NCBI RefSeq assembly: GCF_016924645.1
Contig: NZ_JAFFJV010000021.1
Location: forward strand, 1-64,000
Length of the DNA: 64,000 nucleotides
Direction of reading: 5' to 3'
Origin: Rufibacter psychrotolerans
GTDB taxonomy: Bacteria; Bacteroidota; Bacteroidia; Cytophagales; Hymenobacteraceae
Of the stretch, positions 1-7,831 are shown in pieces (within the stretch, counting starts at the first letter, position 1; the number at the start of each line of letters is the position of its first letter). The notes beneath the pieces are model-generated. The model worked only from the letters and a program-made list of their open reading frames with translations, ran no database searches and was not told where the DNA came from. The position numbers were made by a program, and so were the translations under genes.

Positions 1-26
1 GCACGCATGGCAGATCACCCTTTTTT

Positions 27-113
27 GTCATCCTGACAGGATCTTGTGAGCGAACAGTAGTAGCGTTTCTCCATTGCTTTTCTAGTTCGCTCACAAGATC
101 TTTCCAAGATGAC
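27..113. repeat. 87-bp inverted-repeat element, copy 1
   Basis: The left arm (27-55, starting gtcatcctgacaggatcttg) is the near-complement of the right arm (85-113, ending tttccaagatgac). A second copy of exactly the same length lies at 37030-37116 in the opposite orientation and also matches in the interior (a gaaacgct motif), and a single arm lies at 63819-63847. It carries no gene. A non-autonomous palindromic element is the likeliest reading. Confidence 0.75.
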
Positions 114-137
114 AAATGTAAGAAGAACGCTCAGGAA

Positions 138-173
138 TGCGTGCGGACACGAGCTGCAAGCTCGCGCCAGCGG
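138..173. repeat. GC-rich intergenic repeat, copy 1
   Basis: The sequence gcggacacgagctgcaagct and its flanks (ending cgcgccagcgg) recur inverted at 9703-9737 and direct at 63866-63900. A fully palindromic relative lies at 63750-63780. The copies are non-coding and lie between genes. Confidence 0.7.
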
Positions 174-334
174 ATCTGCTTTATCGTTTCCAGCAGATCG
201 GCATTGCGGTATTAAGTAATTGTTTTTTTGAATGAAACCGAAAAGCCGTTTTATGCCTGTTTTCATCAAAACAAGCATAAAACGGCTTTGCAAATCCTGA
301 CTCAAGACTCAGGACTATAGACTCAGGACTCTCT

Positions 335-928
335 TTACAGTTTTCCCTTCATGCCTTCCACAAAGCAGTGGCGGCAGCGGGCTTCGTAGGAATCTGTTTC
401 GCCCAGGAGGACTTTGTCCTGGGAAACGGCGTTGCGGAACGAGTAAGAGGCGATTTCGCCGCATTGCACGCAGACGGCGTGTACTTTGGTCACGTACTCG
501 GCTACGGCCAGGAGCGAAGGCATCGGGCCGAAGGGTTTGCCCAGGTAGTCCATGTCCAGACCGGCCACAATCACGCGCACGCCGTTGTTGGCCAGTTGTA
601 CGCAAACCTCGGTGATGGCCTCGTCAAAGAACTGGGCCTCATCTACCCCCAAAACATCGCAACCGCTGCCGGGCAGCAGCATATCGGCGGCAAGCTGCAC
701 CGGTGTAGACCGGATGGCAGTGGCGTTGTGCGATACCACGTCAGATTCATGGTAGCGGGTGTCCATGGCCGGTTTAAAGATTTCTACCCGTTGCTTTGCG
801 ATCTTGGCCCGGTTCAGGCGCCGGATTAACTCCTCGGTCTTCCCCGAAAACATGGACCCGCAAATCACTTCTATCCAACCGCGCTTCTGGGCCTGTTGGC
901 GGTTTCCCACCCGGGGCTCTATGAACAT
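335..928 (-). CDS. tdk: Thymidine kinase
   Basis: Phosphorylates thymidine to dTMP in the salvage pathway, in the cytoplasm. The 197-residue length is normal for the type II (tetrameric) bacterial family. An ATP-binding P-loop (GSMFSGKTEEL) lies near residues 24-34, the DEAQFF motif near residue 96 carries the catalytic acid region, and two C-terminal CxxC/CxxC pairs (CVQC near 153, CRHC near 185) form the structural zinc site. The start ATG at 928 lies about 60 nt downstream of a good -7 box at 990-997. The N-terminal EPRVGN segment is usual for Bacteroidota homologues. The gene stands alone; the upstream neighbour is a ferredoxin on the same strand, 285 nt away across an AT-rich repeat. Identification is very secure. 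Confidence 0.96.
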   Translation of the reverse strand: MFIEPRVGNRQQAQKRGWIEVICGSMFSGKTEELIRRLNRAKIAKQRVEIFKPAMDTRYHESDVVSHNATAIRSTPVQLAADMLLPGSGCDVLGVDEAQFFDEAITEVCVQLANNGVRVIVAGLDMDYLGKPFGPMPSLLAVAEYVTKVHAVCVQCGEIASYSFRNAVSQDKVLLGETDSYEARCRHCFVEGMKGKL

Positions 929-933
929 ACTTT

Positions 934-1221
934 ACTTAATGAGTGATTGAGTGAATGGGTGAATGAGTGAATGGGACTCAATCACTGAACAAAGGTACTA
1001 GCCAAGGCGCCTCTGCTAATGCACAATTTTTCCACACAGTTATCCAATTCACTATTTATCAATATGTTAAATCATGAGAAATGAATTACAGAAGAGAATT
1101 GGATCAATTAAGAATTTAAAGGGGGCGTTGAGTGGACAATGATTTTTGGCTGCACCTGACATCTTCCAATTTCCACATCTCCAAATCATCAAATCCATCA
1201 TCCACTCAATCACTCAATGAG
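934..1221. repeat. AT-rich element bounded by GAGTGATTGAGTG inverted repeats
   Basis: The left end (about 934-958) reads aatgagtgattgagtgaatgg and the right end (about 1202-1221) is its near-complement, ccactcaatcactcaatgag. Between them is AT-rich non-coding sequence with short ccaaat/cat-type repeats. The left end lies in the tdk leader and the right end includes the stop codon of the ferredoxin gene, so an insertion may have reset that protein's C-terminus. Confidence 0.5.
990..997 (-). promoter_or_regulatory. -7 promoter box for tdk
   Basis: Reads TACCTTTG on the minus strand, a perfect match to the Bacteroidota -7 form TAnnTTTG, about 60 nt upstream of the tdk start. No convincing -33 TTG is seen at the usual distance. 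Confidence 0.5.
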
Positions 1222-1534
1222 TATAAGAAAGGTGCGGGAGCTTCGTTTGGTTAGGAACGCGGCAGGTCACGGGACCGGTGAGTTGGGCCTGACAGGTGAG
1301 GCGCTCGTTGGGCTTGAGGCGGCCGTTGTTGCGGAAGCGGGTCTCGGGGGCGGTGTCGGGCAGGAGGTTCTCTGCGCCTTCCAGCACCACCATGCGGCAG
1401 GAAGTACAGCGCCCTTTGGCCCCGCAGGCGTGCATCCAGTCAATGCCGGCCACGTGCAGGGCTTTCAGCACCGTCTGCCCCGGCGCTACGTTTACCACTA
1501 CTCCGCCCAGATTCTGAACCGTTAATTCGGCCAT
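1214..1534 (-). CDS. 2Fe-2S ferredoxin
   Basis: A small soluble electron carrier of 106 residues. The cluster ligands are visible as C37, C43, C46 and C81 (C-x5-C-x2-C-x34-C). That spacing is nearer the adrenodoxin/Isc-type than the plant-type pattern. The physiological partner is not evident, since no reductase or monooxygenase is adjacent. It is divergent from the 348-residue gene at 1557, with only 22 nt between the two start codons, so promoters of both must overlap the opposite gene's 5' end. The last few codons (SYTH and stop) lie in the inverted repeat at 1202-1221, so the natural C-terminus may have been altered by that element. Confidence 0.9.
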   Translation of the reverse strand: MAELTVQNLGGVVVNVAPGQTVLKALHVAGIDWMHACGAKGRCTSCRMVVLEGAENLLPDTAPETRFRNNGRLKPNERLTCQAQLTGPVTCRVPNQTKLPHLSYTH

Positions 1535-1556
1535 ATTTCGCTATATTTACCAGCGT

Positions 1557-2603
1557 ATGCTTCCTCCAATGAAAGACAAATATAATCAAATACGTCTGGC
1601 GCAGTACAGCCAGGCTTTGGCGCAACGCCTCACCGAAGAACATTTTGCTCAACATGAGGCGGTTACCGCGCAACAGCTGATATCCTTTACCCCCATCAAA
1701 CAGGTAAATCTTTACATGATCCGGGAGCTGCTCACGCTCTGGAACCATGAGATGGCCAACCTGCGCAGCCCTTACTTTGATTTTGAACACCCCGAGGTGA
1801 AAGACGCCCTGGTGCAGTTCATGAACGTGCTGTCGCGCAAGATCTCCATCAAACGGCCGCACTTTGAGCCCCTGCTGGTGAAAGCCATCCAGGACACGTT
1901 CCGGGCGGTGCTGGAGCCCCTTACCGTGTTTGAGGAGAAGTTTCTGCGCCTGGATGAGCTCACGGTGGCCAAACTGCAGGAAACCCTCAAGTACCAGGAC
2001 GTAGACAAAGAGCTGTACCGCCAGTTCCTGGAGACGCTCTCCCCGGGCACCCTGGACCGCGCGCAGATCACCTCGCAGCTGACCCGTTTCCTGGCCGACC
2101 GGGATGCCCAGCGCATGACCCTAACCGACCTGGTGGCGAAATTCAATGACCTGCAGCCCCTGCGGGCCGAAGAACTGTTTGCCCCGGCTCCGTTCACGGC
2201 CCCGGCGGTGAGCACCCAGGTAGCCCCGGCGCAGCCAACCTTCAGGCCAGCCCTGGCGGCCGAACCGAAACTGAACGAGCGCTTCCAGACCGAGCAGAAG
2301 CCCACGCTCAACGACCGCCTCAAGCAACCCACTTCCAGCACCCTCGCCGACCGCCAGCAAGAGCAGAAAATAGGCTCCCTGCGCGATGCCATCTCCATCA
2401 ACCAGCGGTTCTCGTTCATCAACGAGCTCTTTGACGGCGATAACATGTCTTACCACGCCGTGATCAAGCAGCTGGATGAGTACAACAACCCTGACCAGGC
2501 CAAGCAATACCTGATCAAAGAAGTGGGCAGCCGCTACAACTGGAGCCGCAAAGAAGAGCACGTGCAAAAGCTCACCCGCCTCATTGACCGTAAATTCGCC
2601 TAG
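1557..2603 (+). CDS. Conserved protein of unknown function, mostly helical
   Basis: A 348-residue protein that I do not recognise as a named family. It has no signal peptide or membrane segment and is probably cytoplasmic. Residues 1-200 and about 285-348 look alpha-helical with many charged residues. Between them, about 215-280, lies an Ala/Pro-rich linker followed by a Leu-Asn-(E/D)-Arg motif repeated three times (LNERF, LNDRL, LADRQ). The start could be ATG 1557 or ATG 1569 (MKDK); the second is as plausible. It is followed by a hairpin terminator at 2634-2686. I infer a scaffold-like or regulatory role only from the composition. Coding status is secure, function unknown. Confidence 0.85.
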   Translation: MLPPMKDKYNQIRLAQYSQALAQRLTEEHFAQHEAVTAQQLISFTPIKQVNLYMIRELLTLWNHEMANLRSPYFDFEHPEVKDALVQFMNVLSRKISIKRPHFEPLLVKAIQDTFRAVLEPLTVFEEKFLRLDELTVAKLQETLKYQDVDKELYRQFLETLSPGTLDRAQITSQLTRFLADRDAQRMTLTDLVAKFNDLQPLRAEELFAPAPFTAPAVSTQVAPAQPTFRPALAAEPKLNERFQTEQKPTLNDRLKQPTSSTLADRQQEQKIGSLRDAISINQRFSFINELFDGDNMSYHAVIKQLDEYNNPDQAKQYLIKEVGSRYNWSRKEEHVQKLTRLIDRKFA

Positions 2604-2633
2604 TCCGTTAACCGGCCCTTTCTAGGAAAACAG

Positions 2634-2686
2634 CCCCAAAACGCCCGGCCCCTTTTTGAAGAGGAGCCAGGCGTTTTTGTTTGGGG
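2634..2686 (+). terminator. Hairpin terminator after the 1557-2603 gene
   Basis: Imperfect stem: ccccaaaacgcc pairs with ggcgtttttgtttgggg, with GGCnCCT/GAGGnGCC inside. It ends in a T-rich run on the plus strand. The 5' arm uses half of the dispersed gttttnggggctg palindrome. Confidence 0.6.
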
Positions 2687-2868
2687 AATTTCTATGCTGA
2701 AAAGTTTACCACGAAAGGCGTTTCCGTCCCCTAGCAGAGGAGTTGGTGCAGACACGCGTAGGACCTGCGGACACTGCAAGGCCAAGCGGTAGTCCTGAGT
2801 CTTGAGTGCTGAGTCCTGAGTGGGAATGTGTTTTAGGGGGCTTTTTGGAGAATGAGGTGGGAACGAGG

Positions 2869-3099
2869 GAACCCACCCCTACCCCTCCCAGGAGGGGAAT
2901 TGGGCTATTCCGCTTTGGACTTGCTTTGCCAAAAACAGGGGTAAAACAGTAAAGAAATACAGTTTAATGACGAGAAATCTGCTCCATCGTCTGCAACCGT
3001 CGCCTTCAGAATCTTTTTAGCCATGGGAGCTTATTAGGTGTTACTTTCACCTAACAGTAGCCGAAAACTCCCCTCCTCGGAGGGGCAGGGGGTGGGTTC
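2869..3099. repeat. 231-bp element with about 30-bp inverted ends
   Basis: The left end reads gaacccacccctacccctcc and continues aggagggga. The right end, on the opposite strand, reads gaacccaccccctgcccctc and continues cgaggagggga. The interior is non-coding with the small inverted repeat TAGGTGttacttTCACCTA at about 3035-3053. It looks like a MITE-type non-autonomous element. Confidence 0.65.
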
Positions 3100-3303
3100 A
3101 GATACGTTCCAGACCACTTTTTCCCAAATAAACCTAAATACCCATTCCCCACTCAGGACTCAAGACTCAGGACTAATTGGTTGACCTCATAGGGTTCGCA
3201 GGACCTGCGAGCGTCTTCCTTAGATTCCCGTTTTTAGACCATTTTCTAAAAAACAGCCTAATATTACGAAACTGCCTTGCTTCAAGCTACCTGATACAGA
3301 GTT

Positions 3304-4578
3304 CTATCTTCCCAGGTCCAGCTTGCGATGAGCGTCAATGGCCAGCAGGATAAACAGCAGGATGGTGAACGACCACAACGAGGAACCACCGTAGCTGAAG
3401 AAGGGCAGCGGAATGCCCACCACCGGGGCCAGCCCGATGGTCATGCCCACGTTCACCAGGAAATGGAAAAAGATAATAGACGCCACGCAGTAGCCGTACG
3501 TGCGGCCAAAAACCGACCGCTGCCTTTCTGCCACAAAGATGATACGAGTAAGCAAGGCCATGAACAGGGCAATGATGATGAGGCTGCCAATCCAGCCGTG
3601 CTCCTCGCCAACGGTGCAGAAGATAAAGTCAGTGCTTTGCTCGGGCACGAAGTCAAACTTGGTCTGGGTGCCCTCCAAAAAGCCTTTCCCGAAGAAGCCG
3701 CCGGAGCCAATGGCAATCTTGGACTGCGTCACGTTCCAGCCCACGCCCAGAGGGTCAATCTCGGGGTCTACCAGTACCTTGATGCGGTTCTGCTGGTGCT
3801 CCTGCAAGACGTTGTCAATGAAGTAGGTCACGCTGAAGACCATGGCCAGCACGGCCACCCAGATGCCCACGAACGTAGGCAGGTAGCGCTTCACCCGGTG
3901 GAAGTTCATCCAGAGGTATCCGCCCATGAGCAACGTGACAATGCCAGCCAGGTACCATTGCGGGATCAGCAGCGTGAGCACGAACACAAACACGGCCACC
4001 GCGCCAATGATCAGGATGAGCGGCGACATGCCCTCGCGGAAGAAGGCCAGCGTAAAGGCCGCGAACACCAGGGCCGAGCCGGTCTCGTTCTGCAGGATGA
4101 TGATGCTGGGCGGCAACAGGGCCAGCCCTGCCAGTTTGGCCTGGTCTTTCCAGTTCTGTTGCCGCAGGTTGATGCTGCTCATGAACTTAGACACCGCCAG
4201 CGCCGTGGCAAACTTGGCGAACTCCGCGGGCTGCAACCGCACCGACTCTGTGATTACCAGCCAGGAGCGCGAGCCTTTGATCGGCGAAGCCAGCACCAGC
4301 GTCCCCAGCAGGACCAGGATCACAAACCAGTAGATGCCGTAGGCCAGCGAGTCATAGGCTTTGTAGTCAATGGCAAACAGCATGATAATGATCACCCCCG
4401 ACGTGCCGATCCAGGCCAGCTGCTTTCCCGAGTTCAGCGAAAAGTCAAAGATACTGGTCACGTTCTCTGGGTTGTAGACGGCGGCGTAGATGTTCATCCA
4501 GCCCAGGATCACCATGAGGGCGTACAGGCCAATGGTGACCCAATCTATGTTCTGCGATATGTTATAGGAAGTGCGCAT
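3304..4578 (-). CDS. rodA: Rod-shape protein RodA (SEDS glycosyltransferase)
   Basis: Polymerises lipid II into glycan strands during cell-wall elongation, working with the class B PBP encoded just upstream. The protein has 424 residues and about ten membrane segments. The FtsW/RodA/SpoVE signature is visible, including the LQPAEFAKF segment (near residue 116) and the C-terminal GIPLPFFSYGGSS motif (near 388). The N-terminal SQNIDW segment is usual in this phylum. It is the last gene of the mreBCD-mrdA-rodA cluster, 10 nt after mrdA. No clear terminator follows; a repeat-filled gap begins instead. Confidence 0.96.
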   Translation of the reverse strand: MRTSYNISQNIDWVTIGLYALMVILGWMNIYAAVYNPENVTSIFDFSLNSGKQLAWIGTSGVIIIMLFAIDYKAYDSLAYGIYWFVILVLLGTLVLASPIKGSRSWLVITESVRLQPAEFAKFATALAVSKFMSSINLRQQNWKDQAKLAGLALLPPSIIILQNETGSALVFAAFTLAFFREGMSPLILIIGAVAVFVFVLTLLIPQWYLAGIVTLLMGGYLWMNFHRVKRYLPTFVGIWVAVLAMVFSVTYFIDNVLQEHQQNRIKVLVDPEIDPLGVGWNVTQSKIAIGSGGFFGKGFLEGTQTKFDFVPEQSTDFIFCTVGEEHGWIGSLIIIALFMALLTRIIFVAERQRSVFGRTYGYCVASIIFFHFLVNVGMTIGLAPVVGIPLPFFSYGGSSLWSFTILLFILLAIDAHRKLDLGR

Positions 4579-4588
4579 TTGTTACGTT

Positions 4589-6424
4589 CTAATCGCCCCA
4601 CTTGTAGAAGCTTCCGGTCATCATGTCGTGCTCCCATCGCTTGCGAGAGGCGGTCTTGATGGTATCTGTGAGGTATTTCTCCACCACCAGACTGGCCATG
4701 GGCGCTGCGGCAATGGCCCCGCTACCGGCATTCTCCACGTACACGGCAATGGCAATCTTGGGGTCATCTTTGGGCGCGAAGGCAATAAACACCGAGTGGT
4801 CTTTGCCGTGCGGGTTCTGCACCGTGCCCGTTTTGCCGCAAATCACCACCCCAATATGATTTAAGCTGGCGTAGCGGGCCGTACCAGACTCCACCACCCG
4901 CTGCATGCCCTCCACCACCGGCGGAAAGTGCCTGGGGTCAACGGAAGTATAGCGTTTCACCGAGTATTCTGGCAGAGGCTTGCCGTTCTCGCCCACGGAG
5001 CGCACAATGTGCGGCGTGTAGTAGTAGCCCCGGTTGGCCAGAATGGCGGCAAAGTTGGCCATCTGCAGCGGTGTTACGCCGGTCTCGCCCTGCCCAATGC
5101 TGACCGAGTAAATGGTAGGAAACTTCCAGCCCTTGCTGCCATAGATCTTGTCATAGAACTGGGAGTTGGGCATCAGGCCCCGCTTCTCGTTGGGCAGGTC
5201 AATGCCCAGTTTGGTGGCAAACCCGAAGGTCTTGATGTGCTGGTTCCAATCGTCCAGGCCCAGTTTCACGTCTTTGTAGACATTGCTGGATCTGCCCCTG
5301 TTCACCACCGAGCGGAACACCTGGTAGAAGTACGGATTGCAGGACTGCTCAATGGCAATGCCCAGGTTGGCCGGGTACGGGTGCCGGTGCGAGCATTTCA
5401 CCAAAGACCAATTGCAGGGGAATCCGGTATCTGCGCTAATGGTGCCCTCTTGCAGGGCAATGAGGGCCTGCGCCAGTTTAAAGATAGAGCCCGGCGGATA
5501 GGTAGCCATGAGCGGCCGGTTAAAGAGCGGCTTCACGGGGTCGCGGAGCAGCTGCATGTAGTTGTTGCCCAGTTCTTTACCCGTTAGCAAGGAGGGGTCA
5601 TAGTACGGCGCCGACACCAGCGACAGGATTTCGCCGGTTTTAGGCTCAATGGCCACAATACTGCCGGTTTTGCCTTCCATGAGCTTTTCGGCGTACTCCT
5701 GCAGTTTCAGGTCAATGGTGGTGATCAGGTTCTGGCCCGCCTCTGACAGCGTGTCATACGCGCCGTTCTTGAAAGACCCTTTCTCAATGCCGCGCACGTT
5801 CACCATGGTGTACTTCACCCCGCGCTTGCCCATGAGGTACTGCTCGTACTCGCGCTCCAGGCCGCTGATGCCCAGGTAATCGCCTTGGCGGTAGCCGTGG
5901 TACGCCGTGTCTTCCAGTTGCCGCGGGCTGATTTCGCCAATGTACCCCAGGCCGTGAGCCAGGCTCTTATGCGGGTAACCCCGCACCGTACGCGCGTTGA
6001 TGTAGAACCCCGGAAAGTCTACCAGATTGTCCTGGATGGCGGCAAACTCCACGTTGGTGAGGCGCTGCAGAAACGGCGAGGGCCTTACGTAGGAGTATTG
6101 CTTGGCCGTCGTGATTTTCTCGCGGTACTCGGGCAAGGTAATGCCCACCAACTGGCAGAATTTGAGGGTGTCAATGGCTTTGGCTTCCTTGGGCACCACC
6201 ATGAGGTCATACACCGGCGTGTTTTCTACCAGTAGCTTCCCGTGGCGGTCGTAGATGAGGCCCCTAAACGGATACTGCACCACCCTGCGCAAGGCATTAC
6301 TTTCGGCGGCCGTCTTGTAGCTGTCGTCCAGTACCTGGATGTAGAAAAGTTTGATGAGATAAACCGCCCCTATCGCTAAAAAGATTGCCTGGATAACGTA
6401 TTTGCGGCCTTCTAAGTATTTCAT
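4589..6424 (-). CDS. mrdA: Penicillin-binding protein 2 (elongation transpeptidase)
   Basis: Class B PBP that cross-links peptidoglycan during rod elongation. It has 611 residues: an N-terminal membrane anchor (about residues 12-30), a PBP dimerisation/pedestal region (about 45-210), then the transpeptidase domain. The catalytic triad motifs are present: SIFK in YPPGSIFKLAQ, SCN in IEQSCNPYF, and KTGT in CGKTGTVQNP. The stop of mreD and the start of mrdA overlap by 4 nt, pointing to translational coupling, and rodA follows after 10 nt. Confidence 0.96.
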   Translation of the reverse strand: MKYLEGRKYVIQAIFLAIGAVYLIKLFYIQVLDDSYKTAAESNALRRVVQYPFRGLIYDRHGKLLVENTPVYDLMVVPKEAKAIDTLKFCQLVGITLPEYREKITTAKQYSYVRPSPFLQRLTNVEFAAIQDNLVDFPGFYINARTVRGYPHKSLAHGLGYIGEISPRQLEDTAYHGYRQGDYLGISGLEREYEQYLMGKRGVKYTMVNVRGIEKGSFKNGAYDTLSEAGQNLITTIDLKLQEYAEKLMEGKTGSIVAIEPKTGEILSLVSAPYYDPSLLTGKELGNNYMQLLRDPVKPLFNRPLMATYPPGSIFKLAQALIALQEGTISADTGFPCNWSLVKCSHRHPYPANLGIAIEQSCNPYFYQVFRSVVNRGRSSNVYKDVKLGLDDWNQHIKTFGFATKLGIDLPNEKRGLMPNSQFYDKIYGSKGWKFPTIYSVSIGQGETGVTPLQMANFAAILANRGYYYTPHIVRSVGENGKPLPEYSVKRYTSVDPRHFPPVVEGMQRVVESGTARYASLNHIGVVICGKTGTVQNPHGKDHSVFIAFAPKDDPKIAIAVYVENAGSGAIAAAPMASLVVEKYLTDTIKTASRKRWEHDMMTGSFYKWGD

Positions 6425-6945
6425 CTAAAACCTCTTGCCCTTCGCTCAAAAAATAACATTTGGAAAATTACCAGCACCGTTCCGGTGAACAGGGTACTGG
6501 CCAGTATCTTGGCTAACGTAAAACCTATCAATTTAAATCCGTTGAGCTCCAGAAAAAATAGGGTGAAGTGGTGCACAAAGATGAGCGCCAGGCCATACGT
6601 CAGGAACCAGCGCCACCCCATTGACGTGAGACTGGCGTGGTCTGAGGGCTCATACCCATCGCGCGGCGTGATCAGTTTCAGCATAGACGGGCGCAGGTAC
6701 GCCAGGAGCACGGTAGCGGCAGAATGCACCCCAGACGTGTCATAGAACAGGTCAATGGTGAACCCGCAGATAAACCCCAGCAAGAGCAGCAGCACCTTGT
6801 CTATCTCAATGGGCAGGAACAGGATAAACCCAATATAGACAAAGCAGAACCCGGTCTCAAACAGCACCAGGTTGCGCATGAGCAGCACCTGCAGGCTCAT
6901 TAACACCACAAACTGGACCAAGTGTATGAACCTAAAACTATTCAT
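6421..6945 (-). CDS. mreD: Rod shape-determining protein MreD
   Basis: Small integral membrane protein of the elongasome, 174 residues with five or six hydrophobic segments and little primary-sequence conservation. It is identified mainly from size, hydrophobicity and its place between mreC and mrdA. The GFICGFTIDLFYDTSGVHS segment (near residue 58) resembles the conserved G..D.....G pattern of the family. The start overlaps the mreC end by 8 nt and the end overlaps the mrdA start by 4 nt. Confidence 0.9.
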   Translation of the reverse strand: MNSFRFIHLVQFVVLMSLQVLLMRNLVLFETGFCFVYIGFILFLPIEIDKVLLLLLGFICGFTIDLFYDTSGVHSAATVLLAYLRPSMLKLITPRDGYEPSDHASLTSMGWRWFLTYGLALIFVHHFTLFFLELNGFKLIGFTLAKILASTLFTGTVLVIFQMLFFERRARGFR

Positions 6946-7819
6946 TGGCTTCGGTTATGCCTGACCTGAGCAGGAGGCTGTCTAGTTCAGGCTTGCGTTT
7001 GTTCTCCACCACGTACACGTACGACAGCTTTTCAAAGTCAACGCTCAGCCGTACCACAATGGTGTAAAAGCTTTTATCCAATTCCTTTCTCACACTGATG
7101 ACCCGGCCCACCATGATGCCCGGCGGATAGATGCCTCCGGCCCCCGAGGTGATCACGGAGTCGCCTTTGTAGACTTTCTCGCTCAGCGGAATGTAGTGCA
7201 GGCTGGCGGTCTCGGGGTTTTCGGTGTCCCACCGGATGGAGCCCAGGCTCTTGTTGCGCTTCAGCTTCACCGAGATAAGGGTCTGGGAGTGCAGCAAGGA
7301 GGTCACCGTGGCATAGTGCTTTGACACCGCCTTTACCCGGCCCACCACGCCGTTGGCCGTTAACACGCCCATGCCCGGCCTAATGCCGGCATCAGCGCCC
7401 ACGTTCAGGGCCAGGTGGTTGTTGAGCCCGCGCACCGAGTTACTGGTCACCCGGGCGGGCCGGTACACAAACACGGCCGGCCCCAGCGAGTCAAGGGCGG
7501 TGGTATCTGCGGGCACAAAAACAGAGTCTTTCACCGCGCCCAGACTGTCGTTGAGCTGGTGTTCCTGCAGTTGGGTGAGCTGCGCCCGCAGTTGGGCGTT
7601 CTCCTGCGCCAGGCTTTGGTTTACCTCCGTCAGGCGGAAGTAATCGGCTACCTGGCTCTGGATTTCCAGCACCTTGCCCACGTAGTAGTTAGAAGACTGG
7701 TAGAACGCGGCATTGTGGTACGCGTTGCTGCGGTACAGAAGGTACAGTGAGAACCCCTCCAACAGCAGGAACAGCAGAAAAGCCCTAATCCGGAAGATGA
7801 AAATAAAGAGTTTCCGCAT
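6938..7819 (-). CDS. mreC: Rod shape-determining protein MreC
   Basis: Bitopic inner-membrane protein that bridges MreB to the periplasmic wall-synthesis enzymes. It has 293 residues: one membrane segment (about 8-28), a coiled-coil stretch (about 55-90, ending LAQENAQLRAQLTQLQ), then the beta-rich MreC core with VVGRVKAVSKHYA and TSGAGGIYPPGIMVGRV motifs. It starts 12 nt after mreB and overlaps mreD by 8 nt, consistent with one transcript. Confidence 0.95.
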   Translation of the reverse strand: MRKLFIFIFRIRAFLLFLLLEGFSLYLLYRSNAYHNAAFYQSSNYYVGKVLEIQSQVADYFRLTEVNQSLAQENAQLRAQLTQLQEHQLNDSLGAVKDSVFVPADTTALDSLGPAVFVYRPARVTSNSVRGLNNHLALNVGADAGIRPGMGVLTANGVVGRVKAVSKHYATVTSLLHSQTLISVKLKRNKSLGSIRWDTENPETASLHYIPLSEKVYKGDSVITSGAGGIYPPGIMVGRVISVRKELDKSFYTIVVRLSVDFEKLSYVYVVENKRKPELDSLLLRSGITEANE

Positions 7820-7831
7820 GGGCGCGCGTGC

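Larger units (their letters stand above)
1..334. other. Gene-free stretch of repeats
   Basis: No credible gene is seen here. The stretch holds an 87-bp inverted-repeat element (27-113), a copy of a GC-rich 'gcggacacgagctgcaagct' repeat (138-173), and near 298-330 the short phrase 'actcaggact' repeated, which recurs at 2790-2820, 3150-3175 and 63714-63745. An open frame crosses it but its peptide is the translation of these repeats. Confidence 0.7.
2604..3303. other. 700-nt gene-free gap filled with repeats
   Basis: Holds the terminator (2634-2686), the agtcctgagtcttgagtgct phrase (near 2791), a 231-bp inverted-repeat element (2869-3099), another actcaggactcaagactcag phrase (about 3150-3175), the small palindrome TCGCAGGACCTGCGA (3196-3210) and a degenerate copy of the dispersed palindrome (about 3228-3263). 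No gene is supported. Confidence 0.7.

Noticed and set aside
315..605. Open frame on the minus strand overlapping tdk
   Set aside because: It lies inside thymidine kinase in another frame and has shadow-like composition.
3328..4659. Long plus-strand frame of 443 residues over rodA
   Set aside because: Antisense to rodA. The His/Gln-rich translation is typical of a high-GC shadow frame.
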